A DNA stretch of 64,000 bases from JAWWPG01 sp963820035 (GCA_963820035.1 CAWFYK010000003.1:248001-312000); one strand, 5' to 3'. Positions 46,491-55,232 are shown, counted from the stretch's first letter. The notes: generated by a model from the sequence alone, not told the origin. Program-made: numbers and translations.

Positions 46491-46655
46491 CCGGGAATCC
46501 GCCCGACGACCCCCGGGGTGGATGGGACCTGGCCACTACCTCGCCCGGGAGCGCGTCCTGCGCCGGGCGGGGGCTGGCCACCTGCCGCTGAGGGGCCCGC
46601 CGGCACAGGCTTCCACTCACCGGTCGACCGACCGGATGATTCGAAGGAGTCCTCC

Positions 46656-47093
46656 ATGTTCACCACCCGAAACGCCACGCTCGGCCTCGGCGCCGCGGCC
46701 CTCGCCACGTTGGTTGGGGCGAGCGGGATGCAGGGCGGCGCCCTAGCCGCGTCGCAGGATCACACCATGCAGTTCACAGTCGTGCCGAAGGCAGCCCAGG
46801 TGCTGGACGGTCACTTCGCGGGAGTGGACGTGAACCGCACCGATGGCAAGGTGGTCGGCTACGACACCATCACCGGCTGGTACGACGACACCGCAGGGGT
46901 GGCCCACATTCGAGCTGCCATGTCCAGGAAGAACGGGCTGTTCTACGTGAGCGCCCGCCAGACGGACGCAGGGGTCGTCACCGGGTCGGTCACCGGCGGG
47001 ACGGGCCAGTACCTGAATGCCAAGGGAACGGTCGCCGGACACACCTTCGGCTCGCGAGGCAAGTCCAAGGTGACGATCACCTGGACCAAGTGA
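46656..47093 (+). CDS. Secreted allene-oxide-cyclase/dirigent-barrel-like protein
   Basis: 145 residues with a signal peptide (RNATLGLGAAALATLVGASG to about residue 32) and a beta-rich mature domain. GKVVGYDTITGWYDD and SVTGGTGQYLNAKGTVAG resemble the beta-barrel of allene oxide cyclase-like and dirigent-like proteins in actinobacteria. AAGGAGT site 7 bases upstream. Follows the two-component genes and lies just left of attachment-site copy D. Function unknown. Confidence 0.75.
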   Translation: MFTTRNATLGLGAAALATLVGASGMQGGALAASQDHTMQFTVVPKAAQVLDGHFAGVDVNRTDGKVVGYDTITGWYDDTAGVAHIRAAMSRKNGLFYVSARQTDAGVVTGSVTGGTGQYLNAKGTVAGHTFGSRGKSKVTITWTK

Positions 47094-47172
47094 GCGACAT
47101 GGGCCACCGTTTCACACCGAGTAGTCCGTGGGGCGCCTGCCGACATCCTGCTGACATTGCGCGGAGCAACAT

Positions 47173-47210
47173 CAGAGGCCGCCTCCGGATAACTCCGGAA
47201 ACGGCCTCTG
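47173..47210 (-). terminator. Hairpin downstream of tRNA 3'-end copy D
   Basis: CAGAGGCCG pairs with CGGCCTCTG, with an inner CCGGA/TCCGG pairing, the strongest of the four equivalent hairpins. Confidence 0.6.
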
Positions 47211-47227
47211 ACCTGCATTTCTACTTT

Positions 47228-47262
47228 GTAGCGGGGGCAGGATTTGAACCTGCGACCTCTGG
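47228..47262 (-). repeat. Attachment-site copy D (35-bp tRNA 3' end)
   Basis: Identical over 35 bases to the other copies, same orientation. Its left flank resembles that of copy A (CTGACATT and CGGAGCAACA stretches) and its right flank that of copy C. Tandem repeats CGACATCCTGCTGACAT on the left (47141-47157) and GGACCTTAGATGGACAC on the right (47395-47411). Right boundary of segment 3. Confidence 0.8.
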
Positions 47263-47527
47263 ATGCCACCAGGGGCATCGCGACGGCTACGGAGTCGGGC
47301 CGGAAGCTACCGATTCACGCGGTGTAGTGAGGGATACGCCCTCGCTTCCGAGTTCAGGGTACCCGTTTGGGAAGGAGTCGCACGGGCCCAATGTGGACCT
47401 TAGATGGACACCGCTCGAGTCTGATGGGCTGACTCTGCGGCCTGGCAGTCGCGGCGGAACGCCTTGGGTATCCAGTCATGTGTGTAACCCTCCGGCAGGG
47501 ACTCCCACGATTCACCTGCACGTATCT

Positions 47528-48412
47528 TCAGGTGACCGTTGGACGCACTGGCGCAAGCCCTTGCTTAGGCGCGGGTGGACTGGCGCGGAGAAGTCTCCCG
47601 GGGCCGTCGACCCGGAGCGTCGTCTGGGTGGCGGCCAGCACCGAGTGGAGCAGCACCTGGTTCGCCTCTACGATCAGTTGCCCGGTGCGGTGTTCCAGGG
47701 CTTCGACCGCTTGAGCCGCACGAAAGCCGTTGCCTGCGATGAACATCGCCTCGGCCGAGGCGTCCACATTGTTGCTGACCCAGTCGATCACGTGCTCGGG
47801 CCGCATCCGCTCGGGGTCCTGAGGAAGCGACGTCGCCGCCGAGACCGCGACGTCGAATCCTTGACCGCGGAAGTACGTTGCGGCGAGGTCGGCCATGTCG
47901 TCGTCGAACCAAGGTGGATGGACCACGGCCACCCGGTGTATGTCGAAGGCCCGCAATGCCTGAGTGGCCGCGGTTCCGCTGGTCACAACCGGCACACCCG
48001 CCATCTGCCGCAAACTTTCGACTAGTTCCCCCTCGGCGCGGGGGCCGATCGCGTACCCGGACGTCGTCGAGGCATAGGCGATGACATCGACGGGCGCCTC
48101 GCAGAGCCGCGCGACGGCCGATTGCAGGGCCGCAGGTCTGGCCAGCCTGTGAAGATGCAGGGCGGCGGAAGGGGGCGGCGGCACAGTCCCAGGGGTGTTG
48201 GAACGCCGCACGGTGCGCGCGACCACGACATCGATACCCGTTGGCGCCATCTGGGACAGTTCAACTTCGGGTCCTGCTGACACATGCGGCGTCAGCACGC
48301 CGACCCGGAGCGTCGCGGCGGACCGGTCCGCCGGTCGCGCAACCGGTTTGCCGCGACCAGACTCGATAGCCGCAGCCGTCGCCTGGCGATGCGCTCCTCG
48401 GTGGCAGGGCAC
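47528..48412 (-). CDS. Asp/Glu racemase-superfamily enzyme (maleate isomerase-like)
   Basis: About 294 residues. VGVLTPHVSAGPEVELSQMA opens the fold, DVIAYASTTSGYAIG holds the first active-site loop and GVPVVTSGTAATQALRAFDI the next; FIAGNGFRAAQAVEALE is the second catalytic region. Maleate isomerases and arylmalonate decarboxylases of this family use one or two Cys. Here the first Cys position appears to be Thr/Ser (ASTTSG) and the second Gly-Asn-Gly, so activity is uncertain. A GTG at 48412 is the best start; the site is weak and the frame runs further upstream. Confidence 0.7.
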   Translation of the reverse strand: MPCHRGAHRQATAAAIESGRGKPVARPADRSAATLRVGVLTPHVSAGPEVELSQMAPTGIDVVVARTVRRSNTPGTVPPPPSAALHLHRLARPAALQSAVARLCEAPVDVIAYASTTSGYAIGPRAEGELVESLRQMAGVPVVTSGTAATQALRAFDIHRVAVVHPPWFDDDMADLAATYFRGQGFDVAVSAATSLPQDPERMRPEHVIDWVSNNVDASAEAMFIAGNGFRAAQAVEALEHRTGQLIVEANQVLLHSVLAATQTTLRVDGPGRLLRASPPAPKQGLAPVRPTVT

Positions 48413-48432
48413 GCCGATGTCCCTGCGTCGGG

Positions 48433-49035
48433 TCACTGCTGCACCGGGAAGACCAGGTGGGTGACCCGGTCGCCCTGGACGCATACCGTTGGGTTGCCAA
48501 GGAGGACGTCGTCTGAGGAGAGTTGACCGAAGAAGGGTCGGTTGCCCTCGCCCATCACCACCGGCACCAGGTCGACGGCCACTTCGTCCAGCAGTCCCAG
48601 GTCCAGGCATTGCTTGGCGATGGTCCCTCCGGTGACGGAGACGACGCGGTCGCCGGCAATCTCCTGGGCGCGTGCGATCGCGGCCTGCACTCCGTCGGTG
48701 ACGAATGAGAAGGGGGCGTCGGGGTGCGCGTCGACCCAGTCCGAGGGGACTTGGTGCGTGACCACGACGACGGGTATGTCCAGGGTGTGCCGGCCTTGCC
48801 AGCCTTCGGCTACCTCGAACAGGGTGCGGCCACAGACCAATGCCCCCAGGGAGGACACCCAGTGCCGCCAGTGCTCCGCACTCGCTGGGCTGAGGTGGAC
48901 CTCGAAGTCCCCGGCCGGGGTCGGGATGGCGACCTCTCCGTTCTGGAGCCAGTCGAACAGTCGGCCGATGGTGTTGTCCTGCTTGGCGACATACCCGTCG
49001 AGAGACATGATCGCCTGTGCTTGCACGGTGCCCAT
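48433..49035 (-). CDS. RibD C-terminal/dihydrofolate reductase-like protein
   Basis: 200 residues of the RibD-C fold: QAIMSLDGYVAKQDN at the N-terminus, ALVCGRTLFEVAEGW, then DRVVSVTGGTIAKQCLDLGL, DEVAVDLVPVVMGEGNRPFF. The nucleotide-binding GG loop is present. Such proteins are NADPH-binding reductases of unknown substrate, common in actinobacteria. Next to a second copy (49048). Confidence 0.85.
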   Translation of the reverse strand: MGTVQAQAIMSLDGYVAKQDNTIGRLFDWLQNGEVAIPTPAGDFEVHLSPASAEHWRHWVSSLGALVCGRTLFEVAEGWQGRHTLDIPVVVVTHQVPSDWVDAHPDAPFSFVTDGVQAAIARAQEIAGDRVVSVTGGTIAKQCLDLGLLDEVAVDLVPVVMGEGNRPFFGQLSSDDVLLGNPTVCVQGDRVTHLVFPVQQ

Positions 49036-49047
49036 TCGACTCGCTCC

Positions 49048-49602
49048 TCAGCCACGCTGCGGTCGGTAGACCTGCACGACGATGCCGCTGGGAAACGGCT
49101 CGGTTTCGACGAGTTCCAGGTGCCGGGACTCCGGCAGCTGGTCGAACAGAGCCTGACCGCGGCCCAGAACCAGCGGCTGGACCAGTAGCCGGTACTCGTC
49201 GATGAGGTCCGCCGCGGCCAGCGCGCCGGCCAACCGACCACCACCCCACACGACCACGTCCGGACCGGGCCCTTCCTTGATGTCGGCGATCTCGGTCGTG
49301 AGGTCGCCCCGCGCGACCCGAGTTTCGGGCCAAGGGGCCTCGTCGTCACTGAGCGTTTTCGAGAACACGACCTTGGGGATGTCGTTCATCGGCGCCGCGT
49401 AGGGATCGTCGGACTGGGGCCAGTAGGACGACATCTCCAGGTAGGTGACGCGGCCCATGAGGTGCGCACCGGCCTTGCTGATCCGGTCCAGCTTCCACTT
49501 CTTGAGCTCACCGCCCTCAGGAATCGCGATCCCTGGGTGCTCGCGGTCGCCGCCAACGAACCCGTCCAGCGACATCGACATGTACAAAATGACGTTTCGC
49601 AT
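49048..49602 (-). CDS. Second RibD-C/dihydrofolate reductase-like protein
   Basis: 184 residues: VILYMSMSLDGFVGGDREHP, AHLMGRVTYLEMSSYWP, PDVVVWGGGRLAGALAAADL, DEYRLLVQPLVLGRGQALFD. Same family as the previous gene, 12 bases away and co-directional, so an operon. Divergent from a LysR gene, which probably controls it. Confidence 0.87.
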   Translation of the reverse strand: MRNVILYMSMSLDGFVGGDREHPGIAIPEGGELKKWKLDRISKAGAHLMGRVTYLEMSSYWPQSDDPYAAPMNDIPKVVFSKTLSDDEAPWPETRVARGDLTTEIADIKEGPGPDVVVWGGGRLAGALAAADLIDEYRLLVQPLVLGRGQALFDQLPESRHLELVETEPFPSGIVVQVYRPQRG

Positions 49603-49711
49603 GACTCCCTCTCGCTGCTCGTGTTCTCGCTTCTTCTGTCTTGACGGTCTCAGCCTGCGCAGTCGGCATCAACGACGGCCTGGGTCACGCATCGTGTAAC
49701 TTGGGTTCACG

Positions 49712-50620
49712 ATGGCCGACGTCGAGTTGCGAGAACTCACGCTGTTCCTGGTGCTGGCCGAGGAATTGCACTTCGGACGCACCGCAGAGCGGCTCGGTCT
49801 CACCACGTCGCGAGCCAGCCAGACGCTGCGAGCCCTTGAACGCAAACTCGGTGGACGACGCTTGTTCAACCGCACGAGCCGCGTCGTCACCCTCACCGAG
49901 GCCGGACAAGCCCTCCACGACGAGCTCGCACCGATCGTGGCCGGCTTGGACGACACGCTGACACGGGCCCGCGTACGGGCGTCCGGCCCCGGGCTGATCC
50001 GGGTCGGCATCCTCAACGCCGCGACCGGAAGCCTGGTGCTCAATGAGGCGGTCAAACTCTACGAAGCGACACACGAAGGTGCCGCGGTGCAACTGGTCGC
50101 GACCCCGCTCAACGACCGACTAGGACCGCTACGCCGACGCGAGGTGGACCTGACGGTGACTCGACTGCCCCTCAACCAACCCGACATCGTGATCGGTCCG
50201 CTGCTTTCTCAAGGCGACGTCCGCGTGGTGATGGTGGCGCTCGACCATCCGCTCGCCGGTCGACAACTGGTCTCGGTCGAAGACTTCGCGGATTATCCCG
50301 TGCGGAGGCCAGCCGACGTGCCTGAGCTGGCGGAGGCCAGCTGTCCCACCCACACCCCCAGCGGCCGCCAGATCGTGCCCGCCGACATACACATTGCGGA
50401 CGTCTCCGAGCTGCTCCTGCTCATCGCCCAGGGACGGCTCGTCCACCCGACCGTCGCCCCGTTCGCCGAGCACTTCCGACACCCCGGCATCACGATCATC
50501 CCGATCCACGACCTACCACCCTCATCGACTGCGCTGGCATGGCTGAAGGGGTATCAACATCCCGCCCGCGACACCTTTGTGGCCGGCGTGGGCCAGGTTG
50601 TTAGTCACGCCACAAGTTAG
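49712..50620 (+). CDS. LysR family transcriptional regulator
   Basis: 302 residues with an N-terminal HTH (FGRTAERLGLTTSRASQTLR, LERKLGGRRLFNRTSRVVTL) and an effector-binding domain starting GLIRVGILNAATG. Divergent from the reductase-like pair, the usual LysR arrangement. Ends tail-to-tail with a short minus-strand remnant. Confidence 0.9.
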   Translation: MADVELRELTLFLVLAEELHFGRTAERLGLTTSRASQTLRALERKLGGRRLFNRTSRVVTLTEAGQALHDELAPIVAGLDDTLTRARVRASGPGLIRVGILNAATGSLVLNEAVKLYEATHEGAAVQLVATPLNDRLGPLRRREVDLTVTRLPLNQPDIVIGPLLSQGDVRVVMVALDHPLAGRQLVSVEDFADYPVRRPADVPELAEASCPTHTPSGRQIVPADIHIADVSELLLLIAQGRLVHPTVAPFAEHFRHPGITIIPIHDLPPSSTALAWLKGYQHPARDTFVAGVGQVVSHATS

Positions 50621-50790
50621 CCGGCGCCGGGTAGCTGTCGGTTGTCGATAGCGAGGTCGAGTTTGGGGAAGGTCGCTGAGACCGAATGGTGGTGCTCGGC
50701 CTCGATCGGGCCATCCTTAGCGGACAGGCGCTGGGTGGGTCCCGGAATGTCGCGCTCAGTCAATGTCGTGCCGACCTGCGTCCCAATCAC
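50617..50790 (-). pseudogene. C-terminal remnant of an unrecognised gene
   Basis: On the minus strand a frame reads TERDIPGPTQRLSAKDGPIE, AEHHHSVSATFPKLDLAIDN to a TAA that overlaps the lysR stop. It looks protein-like but has no start and its family is not recognised. Confidence 0.3.
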
Positions 50791-50876
50791 AGTCAGTCAA
50801 GTTGCATCCACGCCTTTCGCCTTGGTAGCCGTGGCCGGTTGACGCCACGCTTTGTCAGTCGTAGTTTCTATTCGTC

Positions 50877-51185
50877 ATGACTTATGAAGCAGGAGCGGGC
50901 TGGACGGCGCTGGCCGACCGCACCCGGCGCGCGATCGTCATGCAACTCGCCGATGGCGAGCGGGCGGTGGGCGAGCTGGCGGCGACGCTGCCGGTGACCC
51001 AACCCGCCGTGTCCCAGCACCTCAAGGTGCTCAAGGACGTCGGACTAGTGAGGGAGCGAGCCGAGGGGACTCGCCGCATCTACCGGCTCAACGAGGCTGG
51101 CGTGACCGCGCTCCGCGACCAGCTGGACACGTTCTGGAAGCGGACCATGTCCGGGTTCGAGGACCTGATGGAGGAGGACCGATGA
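50877..51185 (+). CDS. ArsR family regulator
   Basis: 102 residues: a winged helix (WTALADRTRRAIVMQLADGE, LPVTQPAVSQHLKVLKDVGL, GTRRIYRLNEAG). No metal-binding Cys motif. The stop overlaps the SRPBCC gene start, the widespread ArsR-AHSA1 pairing in actinobacteria where the regulator is co-transcribed with its target. Confidence 0.9.
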   Translation: MTYEAGAGWTALADRTRRAIVMQLADGERAVGELAATLPVTQPAVSQHLKVLKDVGLVRERAEGTRRIYRLNEAGVTALRDQLDTFWKRTMSGFEDLMEEDR

Positions 51186-51661
51186 GAGAGGCACCCGTGG
51201 TGCGCCATCACGTCGTCGTGGACGGTACACCGGAGCGTGCGTTCACGGCGTTCACCGAGCGGCTCGGAGATTTCAAGCCGCCTGAGCACAACCTGCTCGG
51301 CTCGCCGATCGCAGAGACCGTGTTTGAGCCCCGGGTCGGCGGGCACATCGTCGACCGCGGGGAGGATGGCAGCGAGTGCCGGTGGGCGCGGGTGCTGGCC
51401 TTCGAGCCGCCCGACCGGTTGGTCTTCAGCTGGGACATCGGCCCGACCTGGCAGCTCGAGACCGACCCGGCCAACGCCAGCGAAGTGGAGGTCCGCTTCG
51501 TCGCCGACGGGCAGGCCCGCACCCGGGTGGAGCTCGAGCACCGGCACATAGACCGGCACGGCCCCGGTTGGGAGTCAGTGCGCGCCGGCGTCGACGAGGA
51601 CCAGGGCTGGCCGCTCTACCTCGCGCGGTTCGCCGCCCTGCTCACCCCGGAGCGGTCATGA
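51182..51661 (+). CDS. SRPBCC (AHSA1-like) protein
   Basis: 159 residues with the AHSA1 pattern: VVRHHVVVDGTPERAFTAFT, ETVFEPRVGGHIVDRGEDGS, VLAFEPPDRLVFSWDIGPTW, RVELEHRHIDRHGPGWES. Overlaps both neighbours by four bases. Ligand unknown. Confidence 0.88.
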   Translation: MREAPVVRHHVVVDGTPERAFTAFTERLGDFKPPEHNLLGSPIAETVFEPRVGGHIVDRGEDGSECRWARVLAFEPPDRLVFSWDIGPTWQLETDPANASEVEVRFVADGQARTRVELEHRHIDRHGPGWESVRAGVDEDQGWPLYLARFAALLTPERS

Positions 51662-52101
51662 CCACAGTCTCCGTCGAGGTGGACCGTCCGGCGGCCGAGG
51701 TGTTCGCCTACGCCACCAACCCCTCGAAGTTCCACGAATGGCAGCAGGGCGTGGTGAGTGGGTCGATGGAGGGCAACGGCGAACCGAGTGTCGGCGACCA
51801 CTGCCTCACCACCCGCCGGATAGGCGGCACCGAGCGGCCGGCCACATCGGAGCTGGTCCGACGCGACCCCCCGCGCAGCTGGGCAGTCCGCGGCATCGAC
51901 GGGCCGATCCGCGCCCAGGTCGACGTGACCGTCGAGCCACTGGCCGACACCCGGTCACGGCTCACGATCGCGGTCGACTTCGAAGGCCACGGCATCGGCA
52001 AGCTGCTCGTGCCGCTCGTCGTACGCCGCCAGGCCCGCACCGAAATGCCCGGCAACATCGCGAAGCTCAAGGAGCGGGTCGAGGCGTCTCCACGGCCGTG
52101 A
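51658..52101 (+). CDS. SRPBCC family protein
   Basis: 147 residues of the polyketide cyclase/dehydrase-like type (VSVEVDRPAAEVFAYATNPS, KFHEWQQGVV, SRLTIAVDFEGHGIGKLLVP). The ATG at 51658 overlaps the preceding stop, so ArsR-SRPBCC-SRPBCC form one operon. The long frame upstream is an out-of-frame reading. Confidence 0.85.
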   Translation: MTTVSVEVDRPAAEVFAYATNPSKFHEWQQGVVSGSMEGNGEPSVGDHCLTTRRIGGTERPATSELVRRDPPRSWAVRGIDGPIRAQVDVTVEPLADTRSRLTIAVDFEGHGIGKLLVPLVVRRQARTEMPGNIAKLKERVEASPRP

Positions 52102-52145
52102 ACACCGAGCTGCGGTCGTGGTGCCACAAGGGCAATGGCGCACTC

Positions 52146-52880
52146 CTAGAGCTCGCCGAGGTTGAGTCGGCGGGCCTCATGTGCGGCGCGCTCTGAGGCG
52201 CGGGCGCGGGTGTATCCGATGAGCATGTCGGTGCGGGTCCAGCCGGCGATGGCCATAAGGCCCGACTCGGAGCCGCCGGCGGCGAGCCAGCGGTGGGCGG
52301 CGGTGTAGGGATCGCATGAGTCCTTCGCGGCCGAACCGCTTGCCGCGGTTGCCCAGCCACAGGTCGGGCGTTTGAGCGAGCGGGTGCTTCTCGCGTTCGT
52401 CGAGGTAGATCAGCAGCGCCTCGGTGGTGGCTTGCCCGATCGGGATGGTCCTGCCCCGCCCGCCCTTGCCGCGGCGGATCGTGATCAGTCGACCGATGAG
52501 GTCGAGGTCGTCGAGTTGGAGGTCGATGACCTCGCCGGAGCGGATCGCGGTCTCGAACATGAGCCGGATGATGGCCTCGTCGCGACGGTGATGAAGCGTG
52601 TCCCCCCGGTGCGTCGGCTTCGGGCACGGCGCAGGTCCGGATGAGGGCGCGCAGCTCGTCGTCGGTGAGCGGCTCCACCAGGGGCGGCTCCACACGTGGA
52701 GCCTTGACGCCGGCGATCGGCCAGACCAACGGGTGGCTCGAGTTCCTCGGCTGAGGCATCGCCTTGGCGTCTCCTCGCGCAAGGACTTGGAGGGCGGCGA
52801 GCACAGTTGCCACGCGCTGTTGTTGTTCGTTGGCGCGAGGGAGGCGGGCGGAGTCGTCCGGCGCGAAGGCGCCCGCGAGC
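52146..52880 (-). pseudogene. Tyrosine recombinase, truncated with deletions and frameshifts
   Basis: Pieces: VEPPLVEPLTDDELRALIRT, then after a shift RRDEAIIRLMFETAIRSGEV (catalytic Arg), RRGKGGRGRTIPIGQATTEA, TPDLWLGNRGKRFG, then after another shift TAAHRWLAAGGSESGLMAIA, GWTRTDMLIGYTRARASERA to a TAG. The HxxR box between GREGLM and TAAHRW is deleted. A third, distinct integrase relic in the window. Confidence 0.75.
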
Positions 52881-52891
52881 AGCCCTCGGAC

Positions 52892-53659
52892 TCAGCTGAT
52901 CTTCTTGCGGTAGATGGCGATCGCGAAGGCGTAGGCGGCGACAAGGATCGCTGCGAGCCAGGCGAGGGCAATCCAGATGTCACTCCCGACAGGTTCCTGG
53001 GCGAACAAGGCATGGATGGTGTTCACGATGGAAGTCACGGGCTGGTTCTCGGCGAACCACGCGACCGGGCCGGGCATCGTGTCGGTGGGGGCGAAAGCTG
53101 AGCTGATGAATGGCAGGAAGATCAGCGGGTAGGCGAACGCGCTCGCGCCGTCGATCGTCTTCGCAGAGAGCCCGGCAATGACGGCGAGCCAGGTCAGCGC
53201 GAGGATGAACAGGGTCAGGATGGCGGCGATGGCGAGCCAGGCGCCCAGGGATGCTCCGGTGCGAAATCCCATGAGGAGCGCCACGCCGATGACGATTGCG
53301 ACCGAGACGAGGTTCGAGACCAGCGAAGTGAGAACGTGCGCCCAGAGCACGCTCGACCTGGCGATGGGCATCGACTCAAAGCGTTCGAAGATGCCGCCCT
53401 GCATGTCGAGGAACAGCCGGTAGGCGGTGTAGGCGATGCCGGAGGCGATGGTGATGAGCAGGATGCCGGGGAGCATGTAGTTGATGTAGGACTCGTCCGA
53501 TCCGGTGTCGATCGCGCCGCCGAGCACGTAGACGAACAGCAGCATCAGCGCCACCGGGGTGACCGCGGTGGTGATTATCGTGTCGGGGCTGCGCAGGATG
53601 TGGCGCAGCGACCGGCCGGTCAGGGTGCCGGTGTCGGTGAGGACATGGGTGGTGGTCAT
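52892..53659 (-). CDS. ABC-2 transporter permease (DrrB-like)
   Basis: 255 residues, six helices with the drug-exporter pattern (RSLRHILRSPDTIITTAVTP, then FVYVLGGAIDTG, SGIAYTAYRLFLDMQGGIFE, RFESMPIARSSVLW). Its start overlaps the ATPase stop (ATGA). Works with the DrrA-like ATPase. The substrate is unknown. Confidence 0.9.
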   Translation of the reverse strand: MTTTHVLTDTGTLTGRSLRHILRSPDTIITTAVTPVALMLLFVYVLGGAIDTGSDESYINYMLPGILLITIASGIAYTAYRLFLDMQGGIFERFESMPIARSSVLWAHVLTSLVSNLVSVAIVIGVALLMGFRTGASLGAWLAIAAILTLFILALTWLAVIAGLSAKTIDGASAFAYPLIFLPFISSAFAPTDTMPGPVAWFAENQPVTSIVNTIHALFAQEPVGSDIWIALAWLAAILVAAYAFAIAIYRKKIS

Positions 53660-54483
53660 CGGGGTTCCTTTCCTGCGGCCGCGCGCGTGCGGCTCTCAGC
53701 GTGAGCGTCGGTCTCGCTGGTGTCGCCGACAAGGACGAGGAAGACGTCCTCGAGGGAGGGCTGCTTCTCGACGTACTCGACCTTGGCGGCCGGGAGGAGC
53801 TGCTTGAGCTCGGCGAGGGTGCCTTTCTGGATGATCGTGCCCTCGTGCAGGATCGCGATCCGGTCGGCGAGCTGCTCGGCCTCGTCGAGATACTGCGTCG
53901 TGAGAAGGACGGTCGTGCCGCCCTTGGCGAGCTCCTTGACGGTGTTCCACACCTCGATCCGCGCCTGTGGGTCGAGACCCGTGGTGGGTTCGTCCAGGAA
54001 GATGATCGGCGGGTCACCGATGAGGCTCATCGCGATGTCCAGCCGGCGTCGCATGCCGCCCGAGTACGTCGCCGCCTTGCGGCTGCCGGCGTCGGTGAGC
54101 GAGAAGCGGGCGAGCAGGTCGTCGGCGACCGCACCGGGGTCCTTCAGGTGACGGAGCTTGGCGATGAGCACGAGGTTCTCCCGGCCGGTGAGCACCTCGT
54201 CGACGGCGGCGAACTGCCCGGTCAGGCTGATTGCCTCGCGGAGGTCGTCAGGATTCGTGGCGACGTCGATGCCGTGGACCGTGGCAGTGCCCGCGTCGGC
54301 CTTGAGCAGCGTGGCCAGGATCTTCACGATCGTGGTCTTGCCTGCGCCGTTCGAACCGAGCAGCGCGAAGATGGTCCCCGCGCTCACGTCGAAGTCGACG
54401 CCTCGCAGCACGTGCACGTCCTTGAAGGACTTCTCGATGCCTCGCACCCGGATTGCGGGTTCGGGAGTCTGGTTGGTGGTCAT
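53656..54483 (-). CDS. ABC transporter ATP-binding protein (DrrA-like)
   Basis: 275 residues: Walker A LLGSNGAGKTT, signature TYSGGMRRRLDIAMS, Walker B IIFLDEPTTGLD, and the DrrA-type C-terminal extension after LLTTQYLDEAEQLAD. Part of the padR-DUF1048-ATPase-permease operon. Confidence 0.92.
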   Translation of the reverse strand: MTTNQTPEPAIRVRGIEKSFKDVHVLRGVDFDVSAGTIFALLGSNGAGKTTIVKILATLLKADAGTATVHGIDVATNPDDLREAISLTGQFAAVDEVLTGRENLVLIAKLRHLKDPGAVADDLLARFSLTDAGSRKAATYSGGMRRRLDIAMSLIGDPPIIFLDEPTTGLDPQARIEVWNTVKELAKGGTTVLLTTQYLDEAEQLADRIAILHEGTIIQKGTLAELKQLLPAAKVEYVEKQPSLEDVFLVLVGDTSETDAHAESRTRAAAGKEPR

Positions 54484-54510
54484 GGTGGGGTCTCCAGTCC
54501 TGCGTTGTCG

Positions 54511-54876
54511 TCACGCCTGGTCGGCGGCGGCCTTGTCGATGGCGTCGGTCAGGCGCTTGCGCTCCTTGTCGATCCACTGCCTGCCGGTGTAGGCCTGCGC
54601 GAAGGTCTCGGCGAACTCCACCGGGTCGTCGCCGACGATCGCTCGCAGGGGTGTCCCGTCCAGCGCGGCTCGCTCCCAGAGGTCGGCGAGGTCGCCGAAC
54701 ATCTTGACGAGGGTGTCGCCGTCGGTAATGCCTGCGTAGTACATGAAGTACCGATGCAATGCCTGCGCGGCCGTGGAATACGGCTCGGGCAAGGCCTCGA
54801 TGCGGGCCCTGTCCTGCTTGTACTGCTTCTTCTGCTCGAGCGACCCGCTGAGGGCCTCGATCCACTTGGCTGCCAT
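54511..54876 (-). CDS. DUF1048 protein
   Basis: 121 residues. KQYKQDRARIEALPEPYSTA and the helical rest fit DUF1048, a small family nearly always between a PadR gene and an ABC exporter. It may modulate PadR or the exporter; the role is unknown. Lies 2 bases after padR. Confidence 0.85.
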   Translation of the reverse strand: MAAKWIEALSGSLEQKKQYKQDRARIEALPEPYSTAAQALHRYFMYYAGITDGDTLVKMFGDLADLWERAALDGTPLRAIVGDDPVEFAETFAQAYTGRQWIDKERKRLTDAIDKAAADQA

Positions 54877-54878
54877 GA

Positions 54879-55232
54879 CTACTTCTCTCCTTGTTTGTCG
54901 TGATGTCCCGTGTTGTGCTGAAGCTGTTCGATCCGTTCTGCGAGGAAGCGCCAGCTCCTCCAGAACTCCTCGAGGTACTCGCCGCCTTGGGCGTTCAGCG
55001 AGTAGACCTTGCGCGGCGGCCCCTTCTCGGAGGGGACCTTCTCGACGTCGACGAAGCCTCGCTGTTCGATCCTGACCAGCAGGGCGTAGACGGTGCCCTC
55101 GACGAGGTCGGCGAAGCCCTGCTCGCGGAGCCGGGCCGTGATCTCGTAGCCGTATGCCGGCCGAACGGCGAGGATCGCGAGAACGATGCCCTCGAGCGTG
55201 CCCTTGAGCATCTCGGTCATCTGCTTGGCCAT
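54879..55232 (-). CDS. PadR family transcriptional regulator
   Basis: 117 residues with the PadR winged helix (MLKGTLEGIVLAILAVRPAY, GYEITARLREQGF, LVEGTVYALLVRIEQRGFVD). The ATG at 55232 has a GGAGGG site and is chosen over a TTG 15 bases upstream. First gene of the exporter operon, with a large inverted repeat immediately upstream. Confidence 0.9.
   Translation of the reverse strand: MAKQMTEMLKGTLEGIVLAILAVRPAYGYEITARLREQGFADLVEGTVYALLVRIEQRGFVDVEKVPSEKGPPRKVYSLNAQGGEYLEEFWRSWRFLAERIEQLQHNTGHHDKQGEK

Noticed and set aside
39432..47278. Short minus-strand proteins containing GRRFKSCPRY (starts near 40331 and 47278) as genes
   Set aside because: These residues are translation of the tRNA T arm and acceptor end in the attachment repeats, a well-known artefact.
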